A stretch of 64,000 nucleotides of DNA from Lactarius indigo (Eukaryota; Basidiomycota; Agaricomycetes; Russulales; Russulaceae): NCBI GenBank assembly GCA_025766275.1, contig JAFKAC010000006.1, positions 1,240,001 through 1,304,000 of the forward strand. The letters run 5' to 3'. Shown here piece by piece: positions 22,025-34,716 of this stretch. The notes beneath the pieces were generated by a model. The model was not told the DNA's origin and searched no databases. It saw only the letters and a program-made list of their open reading frames with translations. The position numbers and the translations under genes were made by a program. Each line of letters begins with the position of its first letter. The first letter of the stretch is position 1.

Positions 22025-23508
22025 ATGCACACAGCTCCTCAACCCTTCCGGGCGCACTCACCCCACGCCTTATGGGACACACCAGGCGCAAGCACCAGCG
22101 CCTCACCACAGCTTATTCCTTCCCCTGCTTCTCTTCCCTCTCACACTCACACTCCCTCTTCCTCTTCTTCATCTCATTCTTCTACTGCTCTCCCCACTCT
22201 CCCCCAGCTGCCCGGCGCAAGCTCTCCATCCTCTCCTCCTTTATCAGCTCCATTTATTCAGGCCTCTCCTCCCAAGCTCTCCATCGCCTGTGTCTCAGCA
22301 GGAAAGGGACACCAATTCCTCTCGCGTATTAGCTCGTCGTCCGGACCTAGACATGCCACCGACCGCCCATGTCCCGCCTCATGCATATCCATTTGGAGGG
22401 CTGGCCCCCTCATCCGGGCACTATCCGTTCCATGCCCCTCCACTCCATATACCACCATTAGGCTCACATCTATCCCAACCATCTCAACTCCCTCCTCTAC
22501 CCCCACTGCGATCGCCCCATCCGCACGCCGCCAACCCGCCTTACCCTTCTGCGCGCCGCGACGGCAAGCGCAGTCCCACAGATCCGGAGGCATATTACAC
22601 CCCTTCGCCTGCTTCATTTTACAGTCACGCCCAGACCATCCCATCTTCTTCGCCCCCTCTCTCCGCAGTGAGCACCGTCTCAAGCCCCACCACTTCCCCG
22701 GCGACTCCGGGGACGGTATGCCGGCTCCCACCCATTTTTCAGGTCGAACGACAGCAGGTGACGACTTCTGCCACTCAAGCAGCCAGCGCGAGCCGGCGTC
22801 GGAACGAGGCGAACTTTCTCTGCCCTGTTCCGGGTTGTGGTAGCACGTTTACCAGACGGTTCAATCTGAGAGGTGCCCGGGACACTTTGTGCCCTACGAA
22901 CTCTGACTGACGTCTAAACCCTGCATCAGGTCACCTGAGGTCGCACACGGAAGAGCGTCCGTACAAGTGCGAGTGGCCCGGGTGCAACAAGGGCTTCGCT
23001 CGACAACATGACTGCAAGTACGTGACGTGATTCGTGCCACTTCTCTGCCGTATCCCCCCTTACGAGATGAGCACAGGCGACACCAAGCTCTACACTCGGC
23101 AAAGTCCCAGAACAACGCGTGCCAGGGCTGTGGAAAGACCTTTAGCCGTCTCGACGCTTTGAACGTGAGTTTGTTCTTTTTCCTAGTTTTAGCGCGCATC
23201 GCTTATCGTCCCCTCCCCCCCTTTTCTCCCTTCTCACCCATTCAGAGGCATCGTGAGTTTCCGTGTTCGTGTTAGTGATTTAATGGACCGTGTTGACACG
23301 AGGTTTCCGCGCAGTCCGCTCCGAAGGCGGTTCCGAATGTCGACAAGCATCCGCATCACCCAACGGTGTTTTGGATTCGGCTATCGGCACAGAAGCGAGA
23401 CCAAAAAGTCCGGAGGCAAAGATCGAGCGCTCACCCACACCACCTCTTTCCGTTACACCCACAGAGGACAACAGATCCACCGATGGTGGTGCTGACTCTA
23501 CTGATTAA
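22025..23508 (+). CDS. C2H2 zinc-finger transcription factor
   Basis: Nuclear DNA-binding protein with three adjacent C2H2 units in its C-terminal half. They read FLCPVPGCGSTFTRRFNLR + GHLRSHTEERPYKC, then CEWPGCNKGFARQHDCKRH, then CQGCGKTFSRLDALNRHL. They are spread over small exons joined by four introns (donors near 22,872, 23,016, 23,163 and 23,234). The N-terminal part from ATG 22025 (MHTAPQPFRAHSPHALWDT) is low complexity, rich in Pro, Ser and His, with polar repeats such as HTHTPSSSSSSHSS. A single extra base near 22268-22275 (CCC instead of CC) seems to move ..FIQASPP into the SSPSPVSQQERDTNSS frame. The C-terminus is Pro/Thr-rich and ends in GGADSTD. The target is not predictable; the finger linker TEERPYKCEWPGC is common in fungal regulators. 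Confidence 0.8.
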
Positions 23509-26500
23509 TTATTCTGCCGTAGCTATTACATTTCTATTGTCAGTCCATCTGTTACTCACTTATCTGTGGTTCCTCTTGTTCTAATCTTTTCTGGGTTGCG
23601 GACCCGCCGCGATGCGTCGCGGCCTCATAAGTATGTATGTATGTACGCTCTGCTCTCGCTGGGACGCCATCTCGTACTTTCATTATTTATTTAATCACAC
23701 TCAGAGAACCACGCCCTCTCGTGTAACTAAAACCTGATTATCATTCCCCTATCTGTCAAGCCCCCCTAAAGTGCGAGCCTGCAGGCGACAATTCTTCGGC
23801 GTTTCCCAGCTCGAGCACAACTGGCGTGAGATCCTCCACTTAGGCCGAGAGGTGTCTGAGTGGCCTTTTGGTTAGTGCGTGCCCTCAGCTTCTGTGCTGG
23901 TCTCTATGGTCTTGTCCTTCGGACAGCGGAGAAATTCCTCGACTCGGACTCGTGTGCTCAACGTGGCGTCGCGGCTGTCATTTGCCAATACTAGTCGCCT
24001 GGCAGGCAGCAAACACGCTAAGAGCCACCTGGCTGGTGAGTGATTTTGTGAAAAGGTGTCGAACGCACGCACGCAACAGAGTAACGCTGCCCTTGTCAGA
24101 ACTCTACGACGGCGGGCAAGTGGGCCCCCATGTCGTAAGCGACGATGACACACTGTACTGGTCAATAACACACTCTCGATTGGGACGCACGTTCCCCGGA
24201 CGATCGGATACCCCAAATCTCTAACGACTTAAGCTTAAGATCGATGACGGAAGTCTCCGCGCGTCGTATCCACACACCGTGGCCCACGATTGAGGCCTTT
24301 GGGGCTAATACCGACCAGCTGCTGGCACCCGCCTCGTCTCGTCTCGTCGCTCCGCTTCTGTTTGTCCGATGAACCCCACACTAGTGGAAACCCCAGTCTA
24401 AGTCCTCCTCTTCAGGGATTTCCGAGCCGGAAGGGCCTGACCTGGCCTAGCAGCCGAGGTCATCATCAAGTCCTGGGCCCTTGTTACGCGACCCTGTGCC
24501 AGGACACTGTACCCTTATGGTGGTCCGTCCATCAGGTATTACTCAGGCGTAGAGGTGAAGGGAACGACCCGTCGTCGACTCTGATCCCAGGGCTGGCTAG
24601 CCTCGGGCTTCGGGCTCCGGCGTCGCGCCCTCTTCGGAGGGGGTGGGAATCGGAGGGGTATAAACGGTCTTCTAGACATGGCAACTCGGACGGAGTGTGA
24701 ACAGGACAAGGGGATAACATAACTACGGCCCCACCCCCGTGGGTATGCCTGTATGCCTGTGTGTCATCTGCACCCGGCCAAGGCCAGACCTCGCACGCGC
24801 ATGCCTGCGTTGGGGTAAGTCCTGGTATAATTCCAGCGTAGTACCCCAGAGCACGGGACGCTCTCGAGCTGGCCCAATATCCGACTCGGACTAACTGGAG
24901 ACCGGTCATCGAGTTCGAGTCCACGTCGGAGCTCAAGTCCAAGTTTCTGATTCACATCTCAATGGAAACCACCACCCCATTTCCAGCGTCTCGTGTTGCG
25001 AACGTTTGCCCTCGCTAATGCCCAACGCGGCCTTGCGGTCATCTCTTTCAATTCAATTTTAATTCAAATTCACTAACTCACCCTATCAATCCTTTTCATC
25101 AAGAACGGCATCATGGCGAACTCTTCGAGTCGCGCCTTCGCTTCCACGCGGTTCGATGCTGTGGCCCACTGGCACCTCACGGGCGCCCCGTGCCGACCTC
25201 GCGAGCAGGCCCACCACAGGCAGGCACTCCTGAACCGCTCGCCGCTCGCATCGATTCGGTTCTTTCACATCGCTTGGCTCATGCGGTGCTGTCCGGGTCC
25301 CCCGTAGGCTTGCTGCTGCTGCCGCACGCCCTTGCCCTCAGGCTCGGCCCACTCGCGATCGGAAAAAACGCGCTGACGGCGTTGGCCCGGCTCGAGAGAA
25401 CGCTCGGCCTTTGATCGACTGACGAAGGCAGGAAGGAGCTTTCATCACCTTCTCTTACAGTATGCAGTGACAGCATGCGCAAATCGAGCGCATTCTTTCG
25501 CCTAATCCCCCCTCCTTCAAATTTCCTTACCGGGCCGGTGAATGTGCCGTTCTGTCCAAGATGAGATGTGCGTCAGCCCCTTCTGTTTGTGAAGAGATCG
25601 GTCAAAGCTGTTCGAAACTCGGTGGAACTAGCCGCGAGGCTTATTGGCACCGTCATCATACACCTCTAGTACACCACAAAAACCGCAGCACTGCCGGTCA
25701 AGCTGACTGCTTCTCGAGGTGGGTGCTAGCCCCTGATTAAACCTGCGCTCAGTTCTCCGTGCTGGGGTTGTTTTTGTTGCCGTCTATCTCCCTTGGAACT
25801 GCTGCGCATAGTTGACTTGAAACTCAAGCGATACCCCCTCCCCCTGGCCCCCCTATCCTCAGTGACACCAGTCTCGAAGCTATGCACTAGTACTGCGGTC
25901 ACTGTCCTAGTCTTAGCCGGTCGGGGAGACTACCTTTGGTGTGTCCAATGGGTCCTACAGTGACAATAGGAGCAGGAACGGACTGATCGTTCATAGTCTA
26001 CTCTGCGAAAACAAATACACCGGAACTATTCGCCTGTACGTCCGAGGATCAGGCGGCAGTGTAGGCGTATTCGCCTTGCGAGAAAGGCCTGGATAACATT
26101 CTATCACTCCATTCAAAAGCTTGCTATCCCTCGATCACTAGCGCCTCGCCACCTTCAGCGGTATTCGGGCGCCAGCGCGCAACCACCTGGGGAGATATAT
26201 TTGATTGGCTGATGGTCGAGTCAGATCGGAAAATTGACTGGATAATTCTCAGCGTCCTCAGCATGGCTTTCCGCCACCGCCGACGTGTTTGGCGCGTCAG
26301 TTCTGATGCCGTGTTCTTAGTTCCTTTCTCGCAGCTATCGTAATTGCAACAGCCACACCTATTGGCGCACAGCGCAATTTCGTCCCTCTGGTGAAGAAGA
26401 GGAAGCCCCCTATTATTGTTTCCATGTTCTCGAACAAGCGATGTCTTCCAGAAGATATGCAAGAAGCCCTGAGCTCCAGGGGACCTCCTATCAAGTTTCA

Positions 26501-27457
26501 GAACCGTGGTTCCGAGTCCTTCCTCGCCTAGAGGTGGGTTCTTGTTCGTCACGTAAGTGTCCTGACGTTCCAAACCCTACTCTCGGTTGTCGGTATCTTT
26601 AGAGTGACATTCGCTCAGTAGCATTCCCCGACCCCGAGTAATGACCGTTCTGTCCGACTGTCAAGGCTCGGTGAGCTACAGTACTGTGTCTTGGAACCAG
26701 TCTCAAACCACTGTCGTTCGAGATCAAGAGAATAATTTTTTCTGGAATTTTTCTTTTTCTTCGGATATAGAGCGCACTGAGCTCCTTGTTCCCTCGCCCT
26801 CACGGGTGGCATTTAACAACTATCTTCGCTCACGATGTGCCCAGTTTCTCTCCCACCACCACCAGCTGGAAATTGAGACGCTAACCGCCTGACTGGAACC
26901 GATCCCTCGCCTTGGTTGGGGACTATCTCATAAGTGTGTTCCCTTCCTCCCGCAATTATCGTTATGTGGATGAGCAGAAGATTTGGATAAATCTCGATAT
27001 ACATAAAGGTTCTGTGTTTGCACGTCTTTTCTTGCGTCTTTTTCATCGTTTCACCCCACGGTGATGTTATGACGCGTCGTAACGGCAGATTTGCCGAAGG
27101 TGGTTCGAGTGTAACCGGGCCCTCAGACTAATAAATACTCTACGAGCCGGACGGATAACCGTAAATCATAAGGACATCCAAAACTTAAATCACCCACATC
27201 GTGACCCAGCCTTTGATATTTTGCACGGATCGCCCGGTCCGGTCCATGGATAATTTGTGGCGGAGATCCATTTGTCGCACGGATCCTGCCGGAGACGAAT
27301 TGATCGGTATTATATAATTCATTTTTACCGCTGATCACCGCCAAAAATTGCCCGCCACGGCACCTGAGCCCTCTGACTCAATCCAGATAACCTACCCCCT
27401 TCAAAAGGGACTATCTGAGGACCTCACGGGCCTCACAAACCTTTAAACCTCTACAGC
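23509..27457. other. gene-poor region, nothing recognised
   Basis: Almost 4 kb without a recognised protein or RNA gene. It holds a GTAT microsatellite (23631-23645), a GC-rich hairpin GCCGCGA-TGCG-TCGCGGC (23606-23623) just after the zinc-finger gene, and a Pro/Ala/Arg-rich open stretch at 25113-25414 (ATG at 25113, frame break in the middle) that may or may not be coding. No terminal repeats or transposase motifs were recognised. Confidence 0.5.
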
Positions 27458-28123
27458 ATGCCGAAGGTTTGTTTCTACTTCTTTTCCTACGGTACTGAGA
27501 TTAAATTCTTCCGATTTACCAGAATAAGGGAAAGGTTCGTCGTCTTACATACCACCTCCTCATTTACTTGATTGTTGATCTGGTGACGTCTCACAGGGCG
27601 GTAAAAATCGGAGACGTGGAAAGAACGAGAACGACGATGACAAGCGCGAGTTGGTGTTCCGTGAGGACGGACAGGAGTACGCTCAAGTGACGAAGATGTT
27701 GGGAAATGGACGCCTGGAGGCTCTGTGCTTCGACGGCGAGAAGCGATTAGCGCACATCCGAGGAAAGATGCGTAAGAAGGTGCGCGTCGCCATTGCTTGC
27801 CTTTAACACATATCTCACCTTGCAAACCAGGTTTGGATCAACCAGGGTGACATCATCCTACTTTCATTGCGCGAGTTCCAAGATGGCAAGGCCGATGTAA
27901 TCGTAAAGTACACGGCGGACGAGGCTCGCAACCGTAAGTTAATTTGATCGCTACGTAATTGAATATGGCTGATGCAAACGTGGGACCTATCTGTTCAGTC
28001 AAAGCTTATGGCGAGCTGCCCGAGAATGCCAAGATCAATGAGACGGATACCTTCGGGGAGGACGAAGGCGAATGCACGTTCGAGTTCGGGGAAGATGGGG
28101 AGGTGGACATCGACGATATCTAG
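27458..28123 (+). CDS. TIF11: translation initiation factor eIF1A
   Basis: Cytosolic eIF1A, which with eIF1 promotes ribosomal scanning and start-codon choice. The gene is spread over small exons: MPK, NKGK, the main OB-fold exon ([51 protein letters not shown]), then [20 protein letters not shown], and an acidic tail ([18 protein letters not shown]) ending with TAG at 28121-28123. The first two exons encode only three and four residues (the first is 9 nt long), a common arrangement in fungal eIF1A genes. All frames join cleanly and the length (about 145 residues) is normal. The start is fixed by the family N-terminus [18 protein letters not shown]. Confidence 0.95.
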
Positions 28124-30444
28124 GTGTATGTTCTTGTTGGCCGTGTTACAGCAAAGGTGTGTCGCTCGTCCATTCCCATTGTCGCCCCTGTACCAACCGC
28201 TGATGCTGCCCGTATAGTTGTGTATTCGTGACGACTGGCATGATTGCTCTGTGATATCATTGTCGATTAGATACATTGTGTTACCAACGTTACATCATAG
28301 TTGTGTTTTATTTCTTCATCTTCGAACCAATGTAGTCACTCGAAATGATAGTAAAGTAAAGCTCGAGGCTCTTTCGTATCCCGCAAAGTCAGCCTCGTCC
28401 GGGGAATGGCAGCAACGAGAATAACCTCACAAACACACAGAGAGCATTGTAGCTAAGTCTGTCCGTTTCAAGTCAAAATACACCTGTATACCACGTGCAG
28501 GGGTGCAAAGCCGGGCGAAAGTGCGATCAAGGCATTGGGGGTCACCCACGTCGCATTACCGCTCAAACTTGCGGAATGAGTGCCGCGCGATGCTATTCAG
28601 CATCACATCAAGGACGAGCGCAACGAGCGTGATAAGTGCGTGCGTCTAGTGGAGTGCGGAGGGGGTTGTGCCTGATCCAGCGCTGCAGAGCCAAATAACA
28701 AGATAATGGCAGAGAGGCCAGCGGTGATTGGGTGCGGAATGAGAAATTATGCATCGATTTTGTCTAGGGGCGGAGGACATCTCACTGGTCTATTAGCCTT
28801 GGTCTTCGTGACAGGGGAGCGGTATACCGTGTAAATCTACATTCCAGTGTAAGGAAAAACATACCGAAATGAACACCCTATTGTTGGGAGCACGAAAGAA
28901 ATAGCACATTGTTCCAGGTTGGCGTAGAGACAGACCTGGGGTTTATGCAGGCGGGTCAGGTTGAGTGAGCAAAACGCGACGCGTACTACTAGTACCACGA
29001 CGAGTAGGACTTCCGCAATTGTCGTCGTTCACAATGTGTTCGCTTGGTCAATGGTCTCCCACATCTAAAGATCGGAAATTCAGACACTACTACCCGACCG
29101 GAACTAGTCCGTCCGGCGTTTGCGGCAGGTGTGCGCAGATAGGCTTCCGAGGATTCGTTCTCCGAGGAGGCCTTTATGCCCTTGATCATCAGGACACGGA
29201 AGTACGTATGTTTTCGAGAAGAATGGCACCCAAAGAAACCAGGTCTGGCGTGCTAGACCCGCAGTCGGTACCTATATGTGGAATCCATGTCCTATTAGTA
29301 CGCCACTGCACGCGTTTGTTCCTTGCCTTGCCCAATCTGATCATAACGATAAAAAATAGAACAGAACGTGATGTCTGCGGATGGAATGTTGAATGACGGG
29401 TTTGTCGAACTAAGTTCCTTGTCTCTATGGCCTGAGGCTTCCTACGGCCCATCAAGGGAACCCACATATGACGCCAAGCGGGGGTCTGGGCCTAGGGACT
29501 GACCCGGAGATCGACGTGGGAGCAAGTCGAGCAACGGAATGACGTCAGGTCAAAGTTATAGTTTCTTCCCTGCGTGGGTCTATGATCCGCTCTTCGCGCG
29601 TGGATGCCACCGTTCCGGTGTTTCCATGAACGAGACGTTGCCCCCACACTACCGGACGTCCACTAGTCCACTTGTCACTGAGAATCAGATTGTTCGGCCG
29701 ACTCCATTCATTCAGGTTCTCTCTCGGAGGACAGAGTGGAGCGTGTTTCATTTCGAAAGAGTAGATTCCATGGATTCCTGGGGTCCTACCTACTCGACGG
29801 TGGGAACAGCTGTCAGTCCTAGCTTAGCGCATGCCATTGCCTAATAATCACGGCAGAGCCTGGGATCCATGGAATCGCCTTCGCAGAATACCCGTTTCTC
29901 TCACTACATGGGGAACAAGAAGGGGCCATTGCGACTTCGTTTTAAGCCAGAGCTCAGCATTCATATGTGAAGTCTCGCATCCGGCGAGGACCAGGTTTGG
30001 AGTCCGCACCTAAGGATTTACAGAGAACAGTCTATAAATACAAAAGACGTGATAATAATACGTTTGACGGAATCAGGAAAAACGGTGCGATAGGATGCGC
30101 GGGTAGACATCTAATTGTGCTTTCATGTGTGCACCGGTTCTACGGTACGAGGAAGACACAACGAACACAGCAACCGTGTGAAACGAACATGAAAGTAGCG
30201 GCGTCCTTGGCGGCGTCTTGACTTCGTATTTACCATTGGTCGGCGCACCTCTGCTCGAGTCACGAGCTCGTCATGGTCGGTTATCACATGCCGGTCCGCT
30301 GTGTGCCGTACGCCGGGGTACTTACTTTCTCCGACTCTGTGTCCGTGCACGCCGAAAGAACGAAGGTGTCTTATTTCGCACCTTTTCCTAGTCCTACAAC
30401 GACTGCGTTCATACTACCGTTCATACTCCTATCTTCCATTTGAG
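28124..30444. other. gene-poor region, nothing recognised
   Basis: The first part is the 3' flank of eIF1A. Open stretches such as 28965-29396 (opens with GTG, not ATG) and 29539-29844 show no family motif. A loose inverted repeat (TTCCATGGATTCCTGGG near 29766 and CCTGGGATCCATGGAA near 29860) is the only structure noted. The last 150 bp are probably PEX5 promoter and 5' UTR. Confidence 0.45.
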
Positions 30445-33138
30445 ATGTCTCTGGCCGCTCTTGCAACTGGCGCAGAATGTGGGCCAATGAATCCGCTTCA
30501 AGGCCTTACCAAGAATTTGGATAGTGATCGCGGTTTGCAGCAGGTACGAGAAGCACGTTTATACTCGCGAGATTACTTCGTCAGTTGACTAGAAGCGTCA
30601 CAGGACCACTTTGGAGCAAACAGGACAGGACCTTCGCGAGGCGTACGCCAATGCTTGCGCCTGCGCTTGCCGTGGCTAACTCCGCATATACCATCCACAG
30701 GGATTCCGCACCGCGCAGGCAGCACCGTCAGGTTTCGAGGAGGAATCCGCAAGATTCTTTTCTGCGGGTCCGAGCACATCTTCGCCTCCCTCTATCGCCC
30801 CGTCGCCGTTTGACTTGGCTGCACTTCGCTCGTCCCTCCCTGCGCCATCGTTTAATTCACCCAGGACACTCACCCCTGTCCAGTCCTTCCATGGCCAAGC
30901 GCCGACTCCTTCGTGGGCCACGGACTTCCTTAAGAACGTCCCCAAGCCCTCTATGATCGGTCCGCTTGAAGCACCAGCCTCATCCCAAGGATATTCCGCC
31001 AGAGAACACATGAGCCATCCTTCTTCGTTCCCTCATGGTACGCCACTACTCTCGTCACTTTTCACCAAACGCGCTTATGAGGCCTCGCCCCACAGTTCTC
31101 CCATCTCAGTTACCCATGCATACGATGCCGCAGATGTCAACTTTCGCCCCTCTTGCCCAAACAACATCCCCTAGTTTCCACTCGAGCTCTCAGATGGACA
31201 GCAAGTCGCACTTTTGTCTTGGTTTCTCATACAAGTACCGACTTACCACTGTAGATGAGCAATTGGAAAACGCGTTCCAATCGTTAGCACAGCAGCAAAA
31301 ACCCGCGGCATTGACAGAGTCCCAAGCCGAACAGTCACAGACTCAGCCAGCTTCGCAACCCCAGGAAGCCGATTTGTTAGCCCGTACTGCGGGTTTGTTG
31401 GTTCAGTCTGTCGATCACGAAAGGAATCCAAAGTTCGCGAATAGCGAGTTTCTCGGGCTCATGAAACAGCTTCGGGACCGCACGGCTATCGTTCAGGGAA
31501 ACGATATCGTCTCCACCCCGCCTGACTTGCAGTTAGGACAGGGAAATATGGTCTCGGCTGCCGATCCCAAAGGCAAAGGCAAGGCTGTTCCTTCTTTTGT
31601 TCCGGTCACGCAAGGACCACAATTGCAGGCACCCTCATCCACTCTTCGCACGGCCGAGCAGGATGTAAATATCGGGCCTGAGGAAGATGCAAACGAGGCA
31701 TACTTTCGCCAGGACAATGAGGACTATGCCGACTACTGGAAGGCACATCACACGTTCGTTCCGTCTGAAGTCGCTCCAGGCCAAGAGTGGGGACAACTAC
31801 AGCGTGATTGGGAAAAGTTTGAAGCGACAACTACTGGCGTAAGGCAAACCACCGGATACCAATTCCAGCAAGGAAACCCATACTTACTGGGAGAACGTTC
31901 GAACAACCATACCATGCATGCGCATGTGCGTTCGTTCGCGGAGGTGCGCAACTTTCATAGGGTGTGATTTCGACATCGCTGATATATTTCTGTAGAGCGT
32001 CTTGCATATGGAAGCGGCCGTACAACGAGATCCGAACAACCCACAAGCGTGGTTCGAACTTGGCGTCAGACAACAAGAGAACGAGCGGGAGCGGCAGGCC
32101 ATCTCGGCATTGCTGCGTGCATTGCAGCTCGACCCCACACATCTGCCATCCTGGCTCGCCCTCGCCATTTCGTACACCAACGAGGGTGACCGCCAAGGAA
32201 CATTCCAAGCTGTTCAGAGTTGGATCAGACAAAATGAGCGGTACAGCGATATTGTATCCGCATTCGAGGCAGCACATGGCCCCGGGTCCGATGAAGTAGA
32301 TGAATTTCAAAAGCTGATCAGCTGCCTCATCGCTGTGGCCAGGGGCACCCAAGGCGCCGAAGTTGACGCAGATGTTCAGATCGCCCTGGCTGCCTTGCTT
32401 AACACGAATGAGGTAAATCACGTTCCGGCTCGTCGTCCGAGCCATGATAGAAGTATTGACCGGTTGCGGTGCAAAACGTGGGAACATTGCAGGATTATCA
32501 CCGGGCTCAAGACTGCTTTCGTGCGGCATTATCCGTTCGACCTGACGTACGTGAACGTCTGGCCATGCCCGGAATTAATCTCATCAAAATCCCAGGATTG
32601 GTTATTGTACAATCGGGTGGGTGCGACGCTGGCCAACGGAGGTCGGGCAGAGGAGGCCCTCCCGTACTATTATCGAGCATTAGAAATCAATCCAGCTTAT
32701 ATCAGGGCTAGGTGAGAGAACACACTCTTGCCCCGATGACGAAGATATCAACGCCTTTTCCAGATTCAATTTGGGCATCTCCTGTATCAACCTCAAGGTG
32801 AGTAGGGATTTCACGTAACATTTTTCCATACCAACTCGCAACAAACTCCGCAGCGTTATGAAGAAGCGGCGCAGCATATTCTGGACGCACTTGTTCTGCA
32901 AGAGAGTGACGGCCTCCGGGGATTGGAGGATAATCATGACGTGACTACTAGGGCGCTCTGGGATAGTCTCAAGACATCTTGTCTCCAAATGCAGCGGGTA
33001 GATTTAGCGGCGATGTGCGATTATCAGGATCTTGAAGGTCTGTGCCTATCTCGTGCTCATATGATCTATGGACTGACCTGACTAATGACAGGTATAAGAA
33101 ATCAAATCGAAAAAAGCTCTGGGTGGAGCGCCGTCTAG
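30445..33138 (+). CDS. PEX5: PTS1 receptor Pex5
   Basis: Cycling receptor that binds C-terminal SKL-type signals and brings matrix proteins into peroxisomes. The N-terminus MSLAALATGAECGPMNPLQG has the conserved Cys (residue 12) used for export ubiquitination. The disordered half has a WATDF pentapeptide (WxxxF/Y type, Pex13/14 binding), and later NEAYFRQDNEDYADYWKAH and GQEWGQLQRDWEKFE. The C-terminal half is TPR repeats: HMEAAVQRDPNNPQAWFELG, AISALLRALQLDPTHLPSW, DYHRAQDCFRAALSVRPDDW, EEALPYYYRALEINPAYIRA and RYEEAAQHILDALVLQ. A GTACGC..CCACAG intron with a CTAAC branch site explains the change of frame near 30,640-30,700. The final small exon ends GIRNQIEKSSGWSAV at 33138. All joins checked are in frame. 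Confidence 0.92.
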
Positions 33139-33415
33139 ATAAGGGGGTAAAGGCACAATGTTTGGGTACTTCATGTATGTTCCGGCTCTGAGCCAATTAC
33201 ACGATACTTTCGGTCGCCAGCACCCTTGAGAGATAGACCTCAAGGCCTCGAAAACTGAGGCAATACCCCACTTCCCAATCCTGTCCCATAGCCAACCTAG
33301 GATAGATCCTATGGTCAGATAGGCATGAGCAGAGCAAGCGCGGGATTGTGTGAGAGCCCACCCACCAGAACAGGATAGGCAAAGACTTTTTTCTCATTTC
33401 GTGAGGCAGTATGAG

Positions 33416-33664
33416 TCAGTTATTTAGTCCTAGCCTCTCATCCCTGGCCTCTCGCCTCTGCTTCGCCTCGTCCGTGACGTGGACGGCCGTGGCTGGTGGT
33501 TGCAGTGCGAAACCCTGTTTGCCCTTTGCCGCAGTAGTGTTTGAGTTTGCGCTCGTGACGTTTTCGGCCTGCTGCTGCTGCTGTTGTTTCTTGGCCAGCA
33601 TGTTGCGCACGTCCTGTACATCGGCATCGCTCATGCCGATGAGAGTTGGGTTTCGGCGGATCAT
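33416..33664 (-). CDS. CDC26: APC/C subunit Cdc26-like
   Basis: Single-exon 82-residue protein starting MIRRNPTLIGMSDADVQDVR. This matches the short N-terminal motif of Cdc26/Hcn1 (fission yeast Hcn1 also begins M-RRNPT), which inserts into the TPR superhelix of Apc6/Cut9 and stabilises the anaphase-promoting complex. The rest is typical of the family in being unstructured; here it carries a run of seven Gln (CAG/CAA) after MLAKK and ends EARDERLGLNN, similar to the conserved RI/LG tail. The ATG at 33662-33664 faces PRA1, 172 bp away, and the stop faces the end of PEX5. The call rests on one short motif and protein size. Confidence 0.7.
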   Translation of the reverse strand: MIRRNPTLIGMSDADVQDVRNMLAKKQQQQQQAENVTSANSNTTAAKGKQGFALQPPATAVHVTDEAKQRREARDERLGLNN

Positions 33665-33836
33665 GAGGGAATGTCAGAGGCTTTCAAAAGTGGGAGAGAG
33701 AGCTGTGCCATTGCACGCGCGCAAGAACACTGCGGCGCAGTTACCAAATAGGAATAAATACCAATTCTTTCTTTCACGACGACGAACACCGCTTGAACAA
33801 ACTTCCCGACTAACCCGAACCCACCCACCAAACGTT

Positions 33837-34716
33837 ATGGAAACCGCTCTGCGCGCTGTCGAAACGATCAAGTCGTTCCGGGTGCGTACTACAGAGACTT
33901 CTCTTTAGAACTTGGACCGACTCGACCAATCTTTTTTTTTTGGGAATAACTCGCAGGAGACTCGCCTCAGCGCGTTGCGCCCTCCTGCCGAATTCTTTGA
34001 CCACAATCGCATCTCCAGACCAGCTGACCTGAACCAGGCCGTTTCGGCATGTCGTTTTCACTTCCTGTTCAATTACTTACTTGGCTGATGAGATCGACAA
34101 AAAACAGCGCATCTCATACAACACTCGCTATTTCTCTGGTGCATAAACATTTCCTTTAGTAGTTGGGACATTTTTGACGTACCTGCTCGTCTTGTCAGGA
34201 AATTATGGGGTTATCGTTGCCGTGTTGGCCGTCTACGCGTTGTGAGTTTTTTCTTCCTGCTTCTCGCCGTTAGTCTCCGTGCGCTTATCTCCACTTTTTA
34301 CGTGACCTTTTTTTTATTGCGGAACGTATTCGCTCCTCATTAAACCAGACTCACGAACCCGCTTCTTCTCATCTCACTTGGGTTCCTCATCGGCGGATTT
34401 GCTGCGATTAACAAGTGGGGTACGTAAACAAAGCAATTAGTCCCTTCACGTACTCGAGTGAGACCTTCCTTGTGATGTATCTGATGGTTGTTACTTGATA
34501 GCTCCCGAGCCCATGCAAGTGGGCGACCACATCGTAACGCAAAAGTCCCTGTACACGGGTCTGTTCGTCATCGGTCTCCCCCTCCTTTGGTGGTCCTCGC
34601 CACTCGGCACGTTCTTCTGGCTCGTCGGTGCCTCGGGCGTTCTCATTTTCCTGCACGCAAGTATCATCGAACCTGGAGTAGAAAGCGAGTACGCTAGCGT
34701 ACAGGATGGCGTGTGA
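33837..34716 (+). CDS. YIP3: PRA1-family Rab acceptor (Yip3)
   Basis: ER/Golgi membrane protein of the prenylated Rab acceptor family, acting on prenylated Rab GTPases in vesicle traffic. Six small exons join to METALRAVETIKSFR, ETRLSALRPPAEFFDHNRIS, RISYNTRYFSGNYGV, then two hairpin-like hydrophobic pairs: VIVAVLAVYALLTNPLLLIS with LGFLIGGFAAINKW, and LYTGLFVIGLPLLWWSSPLG with TFFWLVGASGVLIFLHASI. The tail ends ESEYASVQDGV. The order RP..FFD / R..N..YF..NY / two hairpins is the PRA1 signature. Size (about 170 residues) is normal and no frame break was seen. It lies divergent from the CDC26-like gene. Confidence 0.9.

Noticed and set aside
21956..22843. 295-residue frame across the C2H2 gene start
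   Set aside because: Only its first part (from ATG 22025) fits the zinc-finger protein; after about 22271 the finger-bearing frame is another one.
23846..23930. tRNA-like stretch (TGAGTGGCC..GGTTAGTGCG)
   Set aside because: No cloverleaf pairing and no GGTTCGAATCC-type B box at the right distance.
28965..29396. 143-residue plus-strand frame
   Set aside because: Starts with GTG, has no family motif and lies in a gene-poor stretch.
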